From the NCBI RefSeq assembly GCF_016909575.1, contig NZ_JAFBGA010000003.1, positions 620,001 through 684,000 on the forward strand: a DNA stretch of 64,000 nt. Reading direction: 5' to 3'. The stretch comes from Streptomyces sp. HB132 (lineage in GTDB: Bacteria; Actinomycetota; Actinomycetes; Streptomycetales; Streptomycetaceae). Made by a program: the position numbers and the translations under genes. Below are positions 15,618-24,912 of this stretch, one piece after another. Under the pieces are notes generated by a model. That model did not search any database, was not told the DNA's origin, and worked only from the letters and a program-made list of their open reading frames with translations. Every line of letters begins with the position of its first letter. Position 1 is the first letter of the stretch.

Positions 15618-16277
15618 CTACTTCCTGCGCGAGAGCGTCAGCCCGTCCGACACGGTCAGCAGCACGCTGTCCATCCGGGCATCGGCGGCCACATGGTCGT
15701 TGAAGCCCCTGATGGCGGCGGTGTCCCCGGTGGCCAGCGGATCGGTGACACCGCCGTGGAAGAGGACGTTGTCGGTGACGACGAGCCCGCCGACGCGCAT
15801 CCTCGGGACCAGTTCCTCCCAGTACGCGATGTAGTTGCCCTTGTCCGCGTCCAGGTAGGCCATGTCGATGTGCGGCTCGTCCGGCATCGCGCGCAGGGTG
15901 TCCAGCGCGGGCGCGATCCGCAGGTCGATCCGGTCGGCGACGCCCGCCTTCTTCCAGGCCTCCAGGCCGTACGCCGTCCACTCCTCGGAGATGTCGCAGG
16001 CGGTCAGCACCCCGTCGGCGGGCAGCGCCCGGGCCATCGACAGCGCCGAGAAGCCGGTGAAGGTACCGACCTCGACGATGTGCCTGGCACCGGTCAGCCT
16101 GACGAGGAAGGCGAGCAGCGGCCCCTGCTCCTGCGCCGACTGCATGCCCGCCACACCGGGCAGCTCGGCGTAGGTCGTCTCCACCAGCTCCTGCTGCACC
16201 GCGTCCAGCGGAGGGTTGTGGGCCAGCGTGTACGCGTACAGCTCGTCGGTGATCTTGGTGCTGTTACCTCTGGTCAT
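15618..16277 (-). CDS. Class I SAM-dependent O-methyltransferase
   Basis: A 219-residue cation-dependent O-methyltransferase of the catechol/caffeoyl-CoA type. The SAM-binding motif is HIVEVGTFTGFSALSMARAL (about residues 66-85), the acidic loop TACDIS follows, and the metal-binding residues are in YLDADKGNY and VVTDNVLFHG. These enzymes methylate vicinal hydroxyls on small aromatics or secondary metabolites in the cytosol. The ATG at 16277 has CGAGGAG upstream. Beyond the substrate class, no substrate can be assigned; no biosynthetic cluster surrounds it. Confidence 0.92.
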   Translation of the reverse strand: MTRGNSTKITDELYAYTLAHNPPLDAVQQELVETTYAELPGVAGMQSAQEQGPLLAFLVRLTGARHIVEVGTFTGFSALSMARALPADGVLTACDISEEWTAYGLEAWKKAGVADRIDLRIAPALDTLRAMPDEPHIDMAYLDADKGNYIAYWEELVPRMRVGGLVVTDNVLFHGGVTDPLATGDTAAIRGFNDHVAADARMDSVLLTVSDGLTLSRRK

Positions 16278-16338
16278 CGGCGTCTCCTCGGTTCGCGGCG
16301 TCCCTCACCAGCTTGCCGAGGATCACGCTCGCCGTCGA

Positions 16339-17253
16339 TCAGCGACCCGCCCGCCGGGGGTCTGCCGCACGCAGGAAACGCCGCAGGATCTCCTCTCCCG
16401 CGGCGCCGCCCCGCTCCCGGAGCACCTCGGTGTTGGGCGCTCCCCAGCCGCAGTCGGCGAGCTCGCCGTGGCCAGGGCGCCAGGCCCGGTCGGCGGCGAG
16501 CAGCAGGTCGGAGTCCAGGAGCGAGTCACCGGCCGCGAGCGTCAGCGTCGCGCCGCAGCGGCGGGCCACCTCGTGCATCGCGGCGCTCTTGGTGAGCGGC
16601 TTGGGCACGGCGTAGACCTTTCGGCCCTGGAGGGAGACCGTCCATCCCTTGGCGTCCGCCCAGGCCGACAGCTCCTTCACCCAGCCCTCGGGAAGGGCGG
16701 CACGGTCGACGACGAGGTAGGCGAAGAGGTCCTCGGCGACCCGTTCCTTGAGCAGCCAGGCCGGGTCGGCAGAGGACTGGAGATGGGCCCGGACCTCGGC
16801 CAGGGAGGCGCACTCGCCGGCGATCCGGCGGAGGACGTGGTCGTGCCAGTCGGGGTCGAAGACGCCGTCGACGAGGATGTGTCCGCCGTTGGCGCAGATG
16901 GCGTACCGGGGGGCGGGACCGGGCAGGTGGATGCGCCCGTACTGCTCCCGGGTCCGGGTGGTGGCCGGGACGAACACCGTGGTGCGGGCCAGTTCGTCGA
17001 GCAGCGCGGCGGCCGTCTCCGTCATGTAGCAGAGGGGCGCGTGGCCGTACACCTCCACGCAGAGCAGACGCGGGGCCTGCTCGTCCGGCATGGTCAGCTG
17101 GAGGGACCCCGCCGAGTAGATGAGGGTGCGGTCGAGGTCACTGGCCACCATCGTCACCGGGGCGCCGGAGGTGGCGTGCGCAGCGGCGCTCAGGGGCTCG
17201 GTCACAAGGCCGTCCAGAGGTGTGCTCACGGGCGTTTCCACGGTTTCGCTCAC
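16339..17253 (-). CDS. HAD-superfamily phosphatase of the Ter biosynthetic module
   Basis: A 304-residue HAD hydrolase. Motif I is VASDLDRTLIYS (nucleophile Asp in DLDRT), and motifs III/IV include KSAAMHEVARRCG and AAGDSLLDSDLL. A Cof-like cap contains CANGGHILVDG. The GTG start overlaps the stop of the PRTase-StiP gene (GTGA). HAD phosphoesterases are a standard part of the predicted Ter-linked nucleoside-like biosynthetic operon together with PRTase, TRSP, StiP and CitE-like proteins. The substrate is unknown. It is the last gene of the leftward operon. Confidence 0.88.
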   Translation of the reverse strand: MSETVETPVSTPLDGLVTEPLSAAAHATSGAPVTMVASDLDRTLIYSAGSLQLTMPDEQAPRLLCVEVYGHAPLCYMTETAAALLDELARTTVFVPATTRTREQYGRIHLPGPAPRYAICANGGHILVDGVFDPDWHDHVLRRIAGECASLAEVRAHLQSSADPAWLLKERVAEDLFAYLVVDRAALPEGWVKELSAWADAKGWTVSLQGRKVYAVPKPLTKSAAMHEVARRCGATLTLAAGDSLLDSDLLLAADRAWRPGHGELADCGWGAPNTEVLRERGGAAGEEILRRFLRAADPRRAGR

Positions 17254-19775
17254 TTCCCCTTCACCGCCGTGCCGTCCGCGCCGGTGGCGCCGCGGGTGTA
17301 CTTGGGGTGGATCAACCCGACGCAGGTGTACGGAAGTTCCCCGACCTCCTCGACGGGCACTCCGCGCTGCTCGGCGAGCAGCCGTACGTGGTCGAGGTCG
17401 GCACCCGCCCCCCGCTTGGCCAGGATCTTCCAGGGGACGCGCCGCAGCAGCACCCGCGTCGTCTCGCCGACACCGGGCTTGACCAGGTTCACGTCGTGGA
17501 TGCCGTACTCCTCGCTGATCCGCTCGACGGCGCCCCATCCCTCCCAGGTGGGGGCGCGGTCCGCCGCGAGCAGTTCCTTGGCCTCGGCGTCCACGGCGGC
17601 GGCGACCTCGTCGAAGCGGGCGGCGATGGTGTCGAGGAACAGGCCGGAGACGTCGGTGCCGGCGAGTTCCCGGTAGAACTTCGCGCCGTGGAAGTCGTGC
17701 GGCCCGACCAGGTCCGCGCGCAGGACCGTTCGGGAGATCAGCCCGGACACGGTCGAGTTGAGGCAGGCGGACGGGATGAGGAAGTCCTCGCGCGTCCCGT
17801 ACGTCCGTACGCAGCCGCCGGGGTCGGCGAGCACGGCGATCTCCGGGTCGAAGCCCTCGAAGTCCTCGAGCGCCGCCGCGAGTTCGCGGGTGATGGCACC
17901 CTTCCCGGTCCACCCGTCGACGAAGACGACGTCCGCCGGGTCGTGGTGCGCGGCGAGCCAGCGCAGGGCGTTGGCGTCGATGCCGCGGCCCCGGACGATG
18001 GAGACGGCGTAGTGCGGCAGGTCGAGACCGTGCCGGTGCTGGGCCCATCGGCGCATGAGGACGCCGACGGGGGTGCCGGCCCGGGCGAGGGAGACCAGGA
18101 CGGGGCGGGGACCGCGTTCGGCGAGGACCGTCTCGGTGACGGTGCCGACGGCCCGGGCGATACGGGCCGCCGAGGTGTCCAGGGCGGCCTTGAACAGTTC
18201 CTGGTACTGCGGGCTGGGCTGGTATTCGACGGGCAGCGATTCGGCGTAGTGGGCGCCGCCGCTCTGGATCGCCTCCTCACGCTCCTCGGTGGGGGCCTCC
18301 AGTCGGGTGTCCGAGAGGTCCTGGAGGAGCCAGCCGACGTCCTCCGCGGCGTAGGAGGAGAAGGCGGGGCCCCGGAGGGGTTCGGGCAGCATGGCGGCTT
18401 CCTGCCTGTGCGAGGTCGGCGTCCGGACCGTGCCGGCGTCCGGCGCCGGCACCCTGTCGGCGGCCGGCGTCGGGACGTACGACGGAACGACCGCGAGCAG
18501 CACCCGGTCGGTGTGACCGGCGAGCCGTGCCAGCAGTCCGTCGGGGGCGTGCAGCGCCGGGGTGTCGGCGGTGGAGTCGACGACGGCGACGACGGCGTCG
18601 AAGCCGGCCCCCGCCACGTTGTAGGCGTACCGGTCGCCCGGTCCGTCCGCGGGGTCGTCGTGGGCGGGGAAGACGAGCCGGCTGCGTATCGCGTAGCCGG
18701 GGTCGTCGACGGCGAGGACGGGTGAGCGGGTGGTGGTGGAGTAGCGGACGTCGGCCGTGGTGGCGTCCTCAAGTGCGGTGGCGAGGCGCAGCGGCGCGTA
18801 CATCAGCTCCTCGAAGCCGAGGACGAGCACCCGCCGGGCATCGCCCAGGGCGTCGGCGATGCGGCCTGCCATGGCCGGCAGCGCGGCTTCCAGGGCCGCC
18901 CGGTGGGCGGGGGTGAATCCGTGGCGCGCGCCGTCGGGCACGCCGGCGGGCCAGTCGAGGGTGACGCGCGCGGGGGCGGACCGCGGGGGCGGTGGTTCGC
19001 CCGCGGTGTCGTCGGCCTCGTGCGCGGCGACCAGGCTCCGGCCCTTCTCCAGGACCCCGTCCGGCAGGCGCACGGTGCCACGGGCGCGGGCCACCAGGTC
19101 GACGCGGGCCCCGACCTCCTCGGCGAAGCCGGCGAGCCGCCCCCGGTCGGCCTCGGACCGCATGTCCACCAGGGCGACGATGACGTACCGCTCCCGGGGG
19201 TAGCGGGCGTGGAGGGCCCTGATGGTGTTGAGCACGGTGTTGCCGGTGGAGAACTCGTCGTCGACCAGGACCAGCGGCGAGCCCTGCGCGCCGGCGGCCA
19301 GCAGGTCGGGGTCCTCGGGCAGCAGCAGGTGGGAGGTGGCGTGCGAGTGCGCCTCCTCGAAGCCGCCCGCCTGCGCGACCCCGGCGACGGGGCGCCGCGT
19401 CGAGTGGAGGTACGGGGCCACTCCGAGCCCGTCCGCGACGGCGTGGCCGAGGCCTGTGGCCGTCTCCGCGTAGCCGAGGACGACCGCGCGGCGGGCCTCC
19501 GCCTCGCCGAGGAGGTCGCGTACCCGTTCGCCGAGCTCGAAGCCCGCACCGTGGACGACGGACGGCCGCTGCGGCACGTGCTTGCCCAGGACGTTCGACA
19601 CGAGCAGATGGGCCCGCTTGGGGTTACGGCGCAGGGCGAGGCCCAGCAGCTCCCGGATCTCCCCGCCGCCGGCCAGCTCGATCCCGAGCCGCCCCGCGAC
19701 CCAGTTACCCGACCACTCCACGTCCACTGCCTCTTCTTCCCGTTGGGGCTCGTTCGCCGGCCCGCGCTCGTCCAT
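17250..19775 (-). CDS. Fused phosphoribosyltransferase-TRSP and StiP protein
   Basis: A single 841-residue frame joins two usually discussed domains. Residues about 20-230 are a PRTase with the PRPP loop VLVDDEFSTGNTVLNTI. A TRSP-type region follows to about 440 (LVLGFEELMYAPLRLA, RYSTTTRSPVLAVDDPGYA). From Met462 (18392) starts a StiP domain (PF11202 type) with SSYAAEDVGWLLQDLSD, a second PRPP-like segment VVFVDGWTGKGAITREL, and ACLNSTVSGLISRTVL with a Cys that could be catalytic. These proteins belong to the Ter-linked stress module of Anantharaman and Aravind, proposed to make or process a nucleoside-derived molecule. The fusion could instead be read as two genes if Met462 is used, but there is no stop between them. 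Confidence 0.85.
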   Translation of the reverse strand: MDERGPANEPQREEEAVDVEWSGNWVAGRLGIELAGGGEIRELLGLALRRNPKRAHLLVSNVLGKHVPQRPSVVHGAGFELGERVRDLLGEAEARRAVVLGYAETATGLGHAVADGLGVAPYLHSTRRPVAGVAQAGGFEEAHSHATSHLLLPEDPDLLAAGAQGSPLVLVDDEFSTGNTVLNTIRALHARYPRERYVIVALVDMRSEADRGRLAGFAEEVGARVDLVARARGTVRLPDGVLEKGRSLVAAHEADDTAGEPPPPRSAPARVTLDWPAGVPDGARHGFTPAHRAALEAALPAMAGRIADALGDARRVLVLGFEELMYAPLRLATALEDATTADVRYSTTTRSPVLAVDDPGYAIRSRLVFPAHDDPADGPGDRYAYNVAGAGFDAVVAVVDSTADTPALHAPDGLLARLAGHTDRVLLAVVPSYVPTPAADRVPAPDAGTVRTPTSHRQEAAMLPEPLRGPAFSSYAAEDVGWLLQDLSDTRLEAPTEEREEAIQSGGAHYAESLPVEYQPSPQYQELFKAALDTSAARIARAVGTVTETVLAERGPRPVLVSLARAGTPVGVLMRRWAQHRHGLDLPHYAVSIVRGRGIDANALRWLAAHHDPADVVFVDGWTGKGAITRELAAALEDFEGFDPEIAVLADPGGCVRTYGTREDFLIPSACLNSTVSGLISRTVLRADLVGPHDFHGAKFYRELAGTDVSGLFLDTIAARFDEVAAAVDAEAKELLAADRAPTWEGWGAVERISEEYGIHDVNLVKPGVGETTRVLLRRVPWKILAKRGAGADLDHVRLLAEQRGVPVEEVGELPYTCVGLIHPKYTRGATGADGTAVKGK

Positions 19776-19783
19776 GTCCGCGC

Positions 19784-20944
19784 TCAGCTCGTCACACCGG
19801 CGGCCAGGAGTTCCACGAAGCCGACGTCCTCACGCGCGACGCCGAACACCTCGGCCCGTTGCAGGGTCCGCTCGGCCCAGGCGCGGTGCGGCTTCACTTC
19901 GTTCATCTTGTTCGTGTACGCGGAGCGCAGCACTCCGCCGCCGCCCCGCTCGGGTCGCAGGATGTCCCGCGCGTCGGTGTACTCCTCGTGGCTGACGACG
20001 GACAGCGCGTGCACGGGCAGGACGTGCGACGGGTGGATGCACGTCTTGCCGAGCAGTCCGTTGGCCCGGTCCAGCTCGATCTCGCGCAGCAGCCCGTCGA
20101 GGTCGTGCTCGATGAGCGCGGTGCGCAGTTCCTCGGCCTGCCCCATGAAGGGGCTGCGGCGCAGCTGGGGCTTGAACATGCGCTCCTGGAGGCGGAAGTA
20201 CTCCCAGACGGGCCCGGTGATGGTGAAGCCGGTGCCGTCCGACCTGCCCAGCACGTTGACGACGTCGCCGATGACGGCGCCGACGATCTGGACGTCGTAC
20301 GCCGTCATGTCGGGGGCCCGGCGCAGACCGTAGGCGGAGCAGAAGTCGGTGACGCCGAGCCGGAGCGCGAGGACGCGCCGACGGTACTTGTCGACGGTGC
20401 GGGCGATTCCCTGGAGTGTCTCGCCCCTGGTTTCCAGGTGCAGCAGCTCGGGCGACTCGAGGACGGGCATGGCGAAGAGCCGGTGCCCGCTGTCCGCCTC
20501 GGCCGCGGTCAGGGCTTCCAGGAAGAGCTCGCCCCGCTCTTCCGTGAATTTGGGTAGTACGAATCCGGACAACAATCGGACGGAGCTTCCGAGCCGCCGC
20601 ACGAGATCGGTGATCTGTTCCGGTTCGCGGACCCTGACGAAGAGCAGCGGCACATCGGCGTTCCGCGCGTCGAGATCGGCGAACTGCCGGACCAGATTGG
20701 CCTCGGCGCCGACCACTTCGGCGTCGTCGATGGAATCCTCCAGGCAGAGCACCATGGAGACGACGCCCTGCCCGGTCTGCTTGATCACGTCGTCCGCGAG
20801 CCGGGGCCGCGTCGCGGGGCTGTAGAGCGTGGCACCCAGAGCCACCGACAGCAGGTGGGAGGAGGAACCCGCGTCGAATTCGCACGGCTCCCTGAAGAAC
20901 AGACTCTCCCGGACAGCCGGCGAGATGTGCCCGAAATGACGCAT
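19784..20944 (-). CDS. HpcH/HpaI aldolase (citrate lyase beta-like) protein of Ter operon
   Basis: A 386-residue CitE-like TIM-barrel protein. GQGVVSMVLCLEDSIDDAEV contains the metal-binding acidic pair; LLFVRVREPEQ, GFVLPKF and MPVLESPELL carry barrel-strand motifs, and LALRLGVTDFCSAYGLRR the C-terminal part. Such proteins cleave or form C-C bonds using CoA thioesters or pyruvate. The ATG at 20944 has GGGGGA 6 nt upstream; longer in-frame starts would extend into the divergent promoter. It leads the leftward operon with the PRTase-StiP and HAD genes. The ATP-grasp member often found in this module is not in the window. Confidence 0.9.
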   Translation of the reverse strand: MRHFGHISPAVRESLFFREPCEFDAGSSSHLLSVALGATLYSPATRPRLADDVIKQTGQGVVSMVLCLEDSIDDAEVVGAEANLVRQFADLDARNADVPLLFVRVREPEQITDLVRRLGSSVRLLSGFVLPKFTEERGELFLEALTAAEADSGHRLFAMPVLESPELLHLETRGETLQGIARTVDKYRRRVLALRLGVTDFCSAYGLRRAPDMTAYDVQIVGAVIGDVVNVLGRSDGTGFTITGPVWEYFRLQERMFKPQLRRSPFMGQAEELRTALIEHDLDGLLREIELDRANGLLGKTCIHPSHVLPVHALSVVSHEEYTDARDILRPERGGGGVLRSAYTNKMNEVKPHRAWAERTLQRAEVFGVAREDVGFVELLAAGVTS

Positions 20945-20955
20945 GTGATTCCCCC

Positions 20956-20998
20956 GTACTGCCATAGAGACGGATAAACGTATGGCCGGTAATAGTAC
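20956..20998. promoter_or_regulatory. Candidate operator in the divergent Ter promoter region
   Basis: GCCATA (20961-20966) and TATGGC (20981-20986) form an inverted repeat with a 14-nt spacer, nested in outer TACT/AGTA arms (20957-20960 and 20994-20997). It lies directly upstream of the CitE-like gene start and in the 220-bp region divergent to terD. It could control the stress operon. Confidence 0.4.
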
Positions 20999-21164
20999 GT
21001 TCGGGCGGGTGTCGCCGGTTCCCCGGCCGTGTGAACTTCGGGTGTCCCCGGCGTATCTCACACTCCGCGCGGCGCGCCTGCGTGCTCCCCCCGAACCATG
21101 ACCGGCCTACTGTTCCGTACCCCCGCGTTGTCCGGACGCCCCTCCAGCAGGCAGGATGACCGCC

Positions 21165-22040
21165 ATGACGCACGCGATGCTGAAGGGCTCGAACGTCCCT
21201 CTCGACGCCATGGCCGTACGGGCCGTGCTGCGCTGGACCCCGGGCGCCGGGGTCCCCGACGTGGACGCCTCCGCCTTGTTGATCGATCCCTCCGGCCGGG
21301 TGCGTTCCGACGAGGACTTCGTCTTCTACAACCAGCCGCGGCACCCTTCGGGCCTCGTACGGCGTCTGCCCAAGCGCAGCGGTCCCGAGGGTCTCACGGA
21401 CACGATCGAGGCGGATCTCTCCTCGCTCGACCCCTCCGTGGAGCAGGTCGTCATCGCCGCGTCCTGCGACGAGGCGGCGTTCGAGCGGGTGACGGACCTG
21501 CGGATATCGCTGTACGACGCGGCGTCCGCCGACGGTGAGCCGCTCGCGGTCTTCGACGTCCGGGCCGAGACGGGCGAGGAGACCGCCGTGATCTGCGGCG
21601 AGCTGTACCGGCGCGGTGACGGCTGGAAGTTCCGGGCGGTGGGGCAGGGATACCCGACGGGCCTCGTCGGACTGGCCACCGCCTTCGGTATCTCGGTGGA
21701 CGAGGCCGAGGCGGCCTCGGAGCCCGGCCCGGCGGCGGTGCCCGGTGCTCCCGACCCGTCCGGGTCCTTCCCTCCGGCACCGGACACCCCCGCACCGGAC
21801 TCGCAGGCCACGGTCCAGCACCAGCAGCCCGCCTACGGCTATCCACAACCGCCCGTGGCGCCCCAGCCCGCCTACGGGTACCCGCAGCCGCCCACGGCGG
21901 CCCCTCAGCCCGCCTACGGCTATCCCCAGCCCGCGGCCCAGCCGGCGTACGGCTACCCGCAGCCCGCGGCGGCGGCGGCACACGCCGCCGACCCGAATTT
22001 CGTGCTCCCCCCGCAGGGCCCGCAGTTCCTCCGGTCGTGA
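21165..22040 (+). CDS. TerD-family protein with C-terminal QPAYGYPQP repeats
   Basis: A 291-residue protein. The N-terminal TerD domain spans about 1-180 ([51 protein letters not shown]). The acidic GEGEGDDE calcium loop of ordinary TerD proteins is replaced by [20 protein letters not shown], so calcium binding is probably altered. The C-terminal tail is Pro/Gln/Tyr/Gly-rich with four QPAYGYPQP units. It ends in [13 protein letters not shown]. The ATG at 21165 is preferred because AGGA precedes it by 8 nt. It is divergent from the CitE-like gene. Repeats of this type suggest a flexible or phase-separating tail. Confidence 0.87.
   Translation: MTHAMLKGSNVPLDAMAVRAVLRWTPGAGVPDVDASALLIDPSGRVRSDEDFVFYNQPRHPSGLVRRLPKRSGPEGLTDTIEADLSSLDPSVEQVVIAASCDEAAFERVTDLRISLYDAASADGEPLAVFDVRAETGEETAVICGELYRRGDGWKFRAVGQGYPTGLVGLATAFGISVDEAEAASEPGPAAVPGAPDPSGSFPPAPDTPAPDSQATVQHQQPAYGYPQPPVAPQPAYGYPQPPTAAPQPAYGYPQPAAQPAYGYPQPAAAAAHAADPNFVLPPQGPQFLRS
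21826..21966 (+). repeat. Tandem repeats encoding QPAYGYPQP units
   Basis: Four degenerate copies of a 27-nt unit coding QPAYGYPQP lie in the 3' part of the terD-like gene, separated by Pro/Ala spacers. This is a low-complexity region in the coding sequence. Confidence 0.75.
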
Positions 22041-22076
22041 ACCGGAGGCGCGGCCGCCGCCCTTCACGGCGGGCAC

Positions 22077-22811
22077 TCAGGCCCGCGTCTTGTAGCCGCG
22101 CCCCCACTGCATGCCGAAGCCGTACATCCGGTCCAGTTCGGACTGGAAGCCGTACACGAACTTCACCTCGCGGCGCACGATCAGCTCGCCCTTGACGTTC
22201 TCCACGGTGAAGACCGCGCAGGAGCGGGCCTGCGGGGCCCGCTCGTCCAGCTCGATCTCGATGCGCGGGCCGTTGCCCGGGTAGAGCGTCACCTTGGCAT
22301 GCGTACGGTCGAACGCCGGGGTCTGGTCGTAGATGTACACGAAGAACAGCAGGCGCTTGATCTCGTCGCGCTTGTCGAGGTTCACGTAGACGGTCTCGCC
22401 CGACGGCGCCCCGAATCGGTCGTCGCCGCTGAGCCTGATGTACGGCGCGGTGTTCAGGTCACCGATGAGGTTGCCCAGGGGCTGCACGACGCCCTTGGTC
22501 CCGTCCGCCAGTTCGTACATGCAGCCCAGGTCGAGGTCGACGTTGACCATGCCCTGGGTGTGCGCCTGGACGACGTCGGGCTGGAAGAGCTTCAGCGGAC
22601 GCAGCAGCCGGCCGCTCTGCCGCGACCTGCCGCCGATGTCCGACGTACGCATCCGCCAGGACAGGTTGACGCGCAGATTGCCCGACAGCGCGCCCTGTTT
22701 GTTCAGAGAGACCGTGGCGTTCCGCTTGGAGAGCACGATCGCGTTCGTCGCGGAGTTACCCGACTCGAACTGCGACGCCCGCCGCGGAAACAGGCCGTCC
22801 CAGAAGGCCAT
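22077..22811 (-). CDS. TerA-like tellurium-resistance/stress protein
   Basis: A 244-residue protein related to the TerD superfamily, in the TerA-like branch: MAFWDGLFPRRASQFESG, VNVDLDLGCMYELADG and YIRLSGDDRFG are characteristic. The DLDLG...SGDD arrangement gives acidic residues for calcium binding. LLFFVYIYDQTPAFDRT matches the second strand pair. The ATG at 22811 has GGGGG upstream. It is convergent with the first terD gene and upstream in sequence of the DUF475 gene on the same strand. It should be a cytoplasmic or membrane-surface partner in the Ter stress complex. Confidence 0.88.
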   Translation of the reverse strand: MAFWDGLFPRRASQFESGNSATNAIVLSKRNATVSLNKQGALSGNLRVNLSWRMRTSDIGGRSRQSGRLLRPLKLFQPDVVQAHTQGMVNVDLDLGCMYELADGTKGVVQPLGNLIGDLNTAPYIRLSGDDRFGAPSGETVYVNLDKRDEIKRLLFFVYIYDQTPAFDRTHAKVTLYPGNGPRIEIELDERAPQARSCAVFTVENVKGELIVRREVKFVYGFQSELDRMYGFGMQWGRGYKTRA

Positions 22812-22962
22812 CCCAACCCCCACATGTATCGGTAAGTACCGCCCGCCCCTGCTGTACGGCCCACACCACTGCGGGGCGGCCACCGGGCCGGGTCCGGGTG
22901 TTCCCGGAGAACCGCCGCCGTGGGCCGCCCCGCAGAGAGAGCGTTCCTCATTCCTTACCGGG

Positions 22963-24114
22963 TCACACCCCGGAGGAGACTTCCGCCTTGGAATCGGAGC
23001 CGTCTCCGCCGTCTCCGCCGGCCGCCGCGATCGCCTTGTTGCGCCGCACCGAGGACCAGAAGGACCAGCCGATCAGAATGACCCCGACGGAACCGGTGAT
23101 GAGCTCGTTGATCTCGTACTGGATGGTGACGAGCAGGATGACCGACAGGGCGCCGATCGCGTAGTGCGCGCCGTGCTCCAGGTAGACGTAGTCGTCCAGG
23201 GTGCCCTGGCGGACCAGGTACACGGTGAGCGAACGGACGTACATGGCACCGATACCGAGGCCGAGGGCCATCAGGACGATCTCGTTGGTGATGGCGAAGG
23301 CGCCGATGACGCCGTCGAACGAGAAGGACGCGTCGAGGACCTCGAGGTAGAGGAACATGAAGAACGCGGCCTTGCCCGCGAGGACCACCCCGGACACCGG
23401 CTTGCCGGCCTTCCTGGCCTCTTCCTCCGCCTCCTGCTCGCGCTCTTCCTCTTCCTCGAGCTTGTTCTCGAAGTACCCGGAGAGACCGCCGACCACGAGG
23501 TAGGTGATCAGACCCGCGATACCGGAGAGCATGACGGTCGACGCCTTGTCGGCGTGCCCGCCACCGTGCTGGTGCGCGTGCGTCGCGAAGGTCATGGCCG
23601 AGACCAGCAGGACGATGAGCGCGACGCAGACCGACAGCATGTCGACCTTGCCGAGCTTGGCGAGCGGACGCTCGATCCAGCGCAGCCACTGGATGTCACG
23701 GTCCTCGAAAATGAAGTCGAGGAAGATCATGAGCAGGAACATGCCGCCGAACGCAGCGATGGACGGGTGGGCGTCCGTCACCAGTTCCTTGTACCGGTCG
23801 GGGTCGTTGAACGAGAGGTCGATGGCCTCGATGGGGCCGAGCTGGGCGCTGATGGCCACGATCACGACGGGGAAGACCAGCCGCATACCGAAGACCGCGA
23901 TGAGCACACCGATGGTGAGGAAGATCTTCTGCCAGAAGGCATTCATCTTCTTCAGGATTCCGGCGTTGATCACCGCGTTGTCGAAGGACAGCGAGATCTC
24001 GAGGACCGACAGGATCGCGACGACGCCGAATGCCTGCCACCCCCCGTAGAACACCGCTGCGACCAGGCCGAGCGCGGTAACCGCGAACGACCAGCCGAAG
24101 GTTTTCAGAAGCAC
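22963..24114 (-). CDS. DUF475/TerC-like integral membrane protein
   Basis: A 383-residue polytopic protein with about eight to nine membrane segments. Two TerC-type motifs, SLSFDNAVINAGIL and DASFSFDGVIGAFAITNE, place acidic residues within the membrane for cation binding. A charged cytoplasmic loop (ENKLEEEEEREQEAEEEARK) and a His-rich loop HAHQHGGGHADK suggest metal interaction. The start is a GTG at 24112-24114. TerC-like proteins bind TerD/TerB complexes or export metals (Mn in some). It is flanked by terD and terA-like genes, so a membrane hub role in the Ter system is likely. Confidence 0.9.
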   Translation of the reverse strand: MLLKTFGWSFAVTALGLVAAVFYGGWQAFGVVAILSVLEISLSFDNAVINAGILKKMNAFWQKIFLTIGVLIAVFGMRLVFPVVIVAISAQLGPIEAIDLSFNDPDRYKELVTDAHPSIAAFGGMFLLMIFLDFIFEDRDIQWLRWIERPLAKLGKVDMLSVCVALIVLLVSAMTFATHAHQHGGGHADKASTVMLSGIAGLITYLVVGGLSGYFENKLEEEEEREQEAEEEARKAGKPVSGVVLAGKAAFFMFLYLEVLDASFSFDGVIGAFAITNEIVLMALGLGIGAMYVRSLTVYLVRQGTLDDYVYLEHGAHYAIGALSVILLVTIQYEINELITGSVGVILIGWSFWSSVRRNKAIAAAGGDGGDGSDSKAEVSSGV

Positions 24115-24185
24115 TGGCTACCCCATCGTGTATGTAACGGGTCTCCCCCGGTTGAGTACGGGGCTCCCCCGCGCCGTGCGCGGCT

Positions 24186-24761
24186 TTACGAAACGTTGAC
24201 CCCGAAGTCTAGAGCGATGCCTCGGAGCCCCGACGCGTACCCCTGTCCGACTGCACGGAATTTCCACTCCCCGCCATATCGGTAGAGCTCACCGAAGATC
24301 ATCGCGGTCTCCGAGGACGCGTCCTCGCTGAGGTCGTACCGCGCCAGTTCCTGGCCGTCCGCCTGGTTCACCACGCGAATGAAGGCGTTGCTCACCTGGC
24401 CGAAGCTCTGCCCACGGTTGTCGGCGTCATGGATCGAGACCGGGAAAAGGATCTTGTCGCAGTGCGCCGGGACCTGGGTGAGGTTCACTATGACCGACTC
24501 GTCGTCGCCCTCGCCCTCACCCGTGAGGTTGTCACCGGTGTGCTCGACGGAGCCGTCGGGGCTGGTGAGGTTGTTGTAGAAGACGAACCACTCGTCACCG
24601 AGGACCCGGCCCGACTGGCACAGCAGTGCGCTGGCGTCGAGGTCGAAATCGGCTCCCGTCGTGGATCGTGCGTCCCAGCCGAGCCCGACCATCACCTGAG
24701 TGAGATTGGGTGCGGCCTTGGAGAGGGAGACGTTGCCTCCCTTGGCGAGCGTGACGCCCAT
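24186..24761 (-). CDS. terD: TerD-family stress protein
   Basis: A 191-residue canonical Ter[21 protein letters not shown] opens the domain; [11 protein letters not shown] and the acidic loop GEGEGDDE bind calcium; [18 protein letters not shown] is the family hallmark. The ATG at 24761 is preceded by GGGGAGG. It is very similar in sequence to the next gene (24913-25488), suggesting tandem duplication. A strong terminator separates the two. TerD proteins confer resistance to tellurite and other stresses through membrane-associated calcium-binding complexes. Confidence 0.95.
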   Translation of the reverse strand: MGVTLAKGGNVSLSKAAPNLTQVMVGLGWDARSTTGADFDLDASALLCQSGRVLGDEWFVFYNNLTSPDGSVEHTGDNLTGEGEGDDESVIVNLTQVPAHCDKILFPVSIHDADNRGQSFGQVSNAFIRVVNQADGQELARYDLSEDASSETAMIFGELYRYGGEWKFRAVGQGYASGLRGIALDFGVNVS

Positions 24762-24839
24762 GGTGTGTCCTCCCCGAGTCGTTGGACGGTCTTCCGGCTC
24801 GGCACGGACGCCTGACGGACGCGGGGTGCCCTGCCGAGA

Positions 24840-24872
24840 CGTCCGGCGCCGCACGGGGTGCGGCGCCGGACG
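24840..24872 (-). terminator. Hairpin terminator between the two terD genes
   Basis: A perfect 15-bp stem (24840-24854 with 24858-24872) and a GGG loop lie 40 bp after the stop of the upstream (rightmost) terD. The two terD copies are thus at least partly separate transcription units. Confidence 0.85.
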
Positions 24873-24912
24873 AGATGGGTGCTGATGTGTCCGGAGGGTC
24901 CTTTGGACCTGC

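Noticed and set aside
22438..24285. Long plus-strand frame opposite the TerA-like and DUF475 genes
   Set aside because: Highly charged Asp/Glu/Arg sequence typical of antisense to membrane protein codons.
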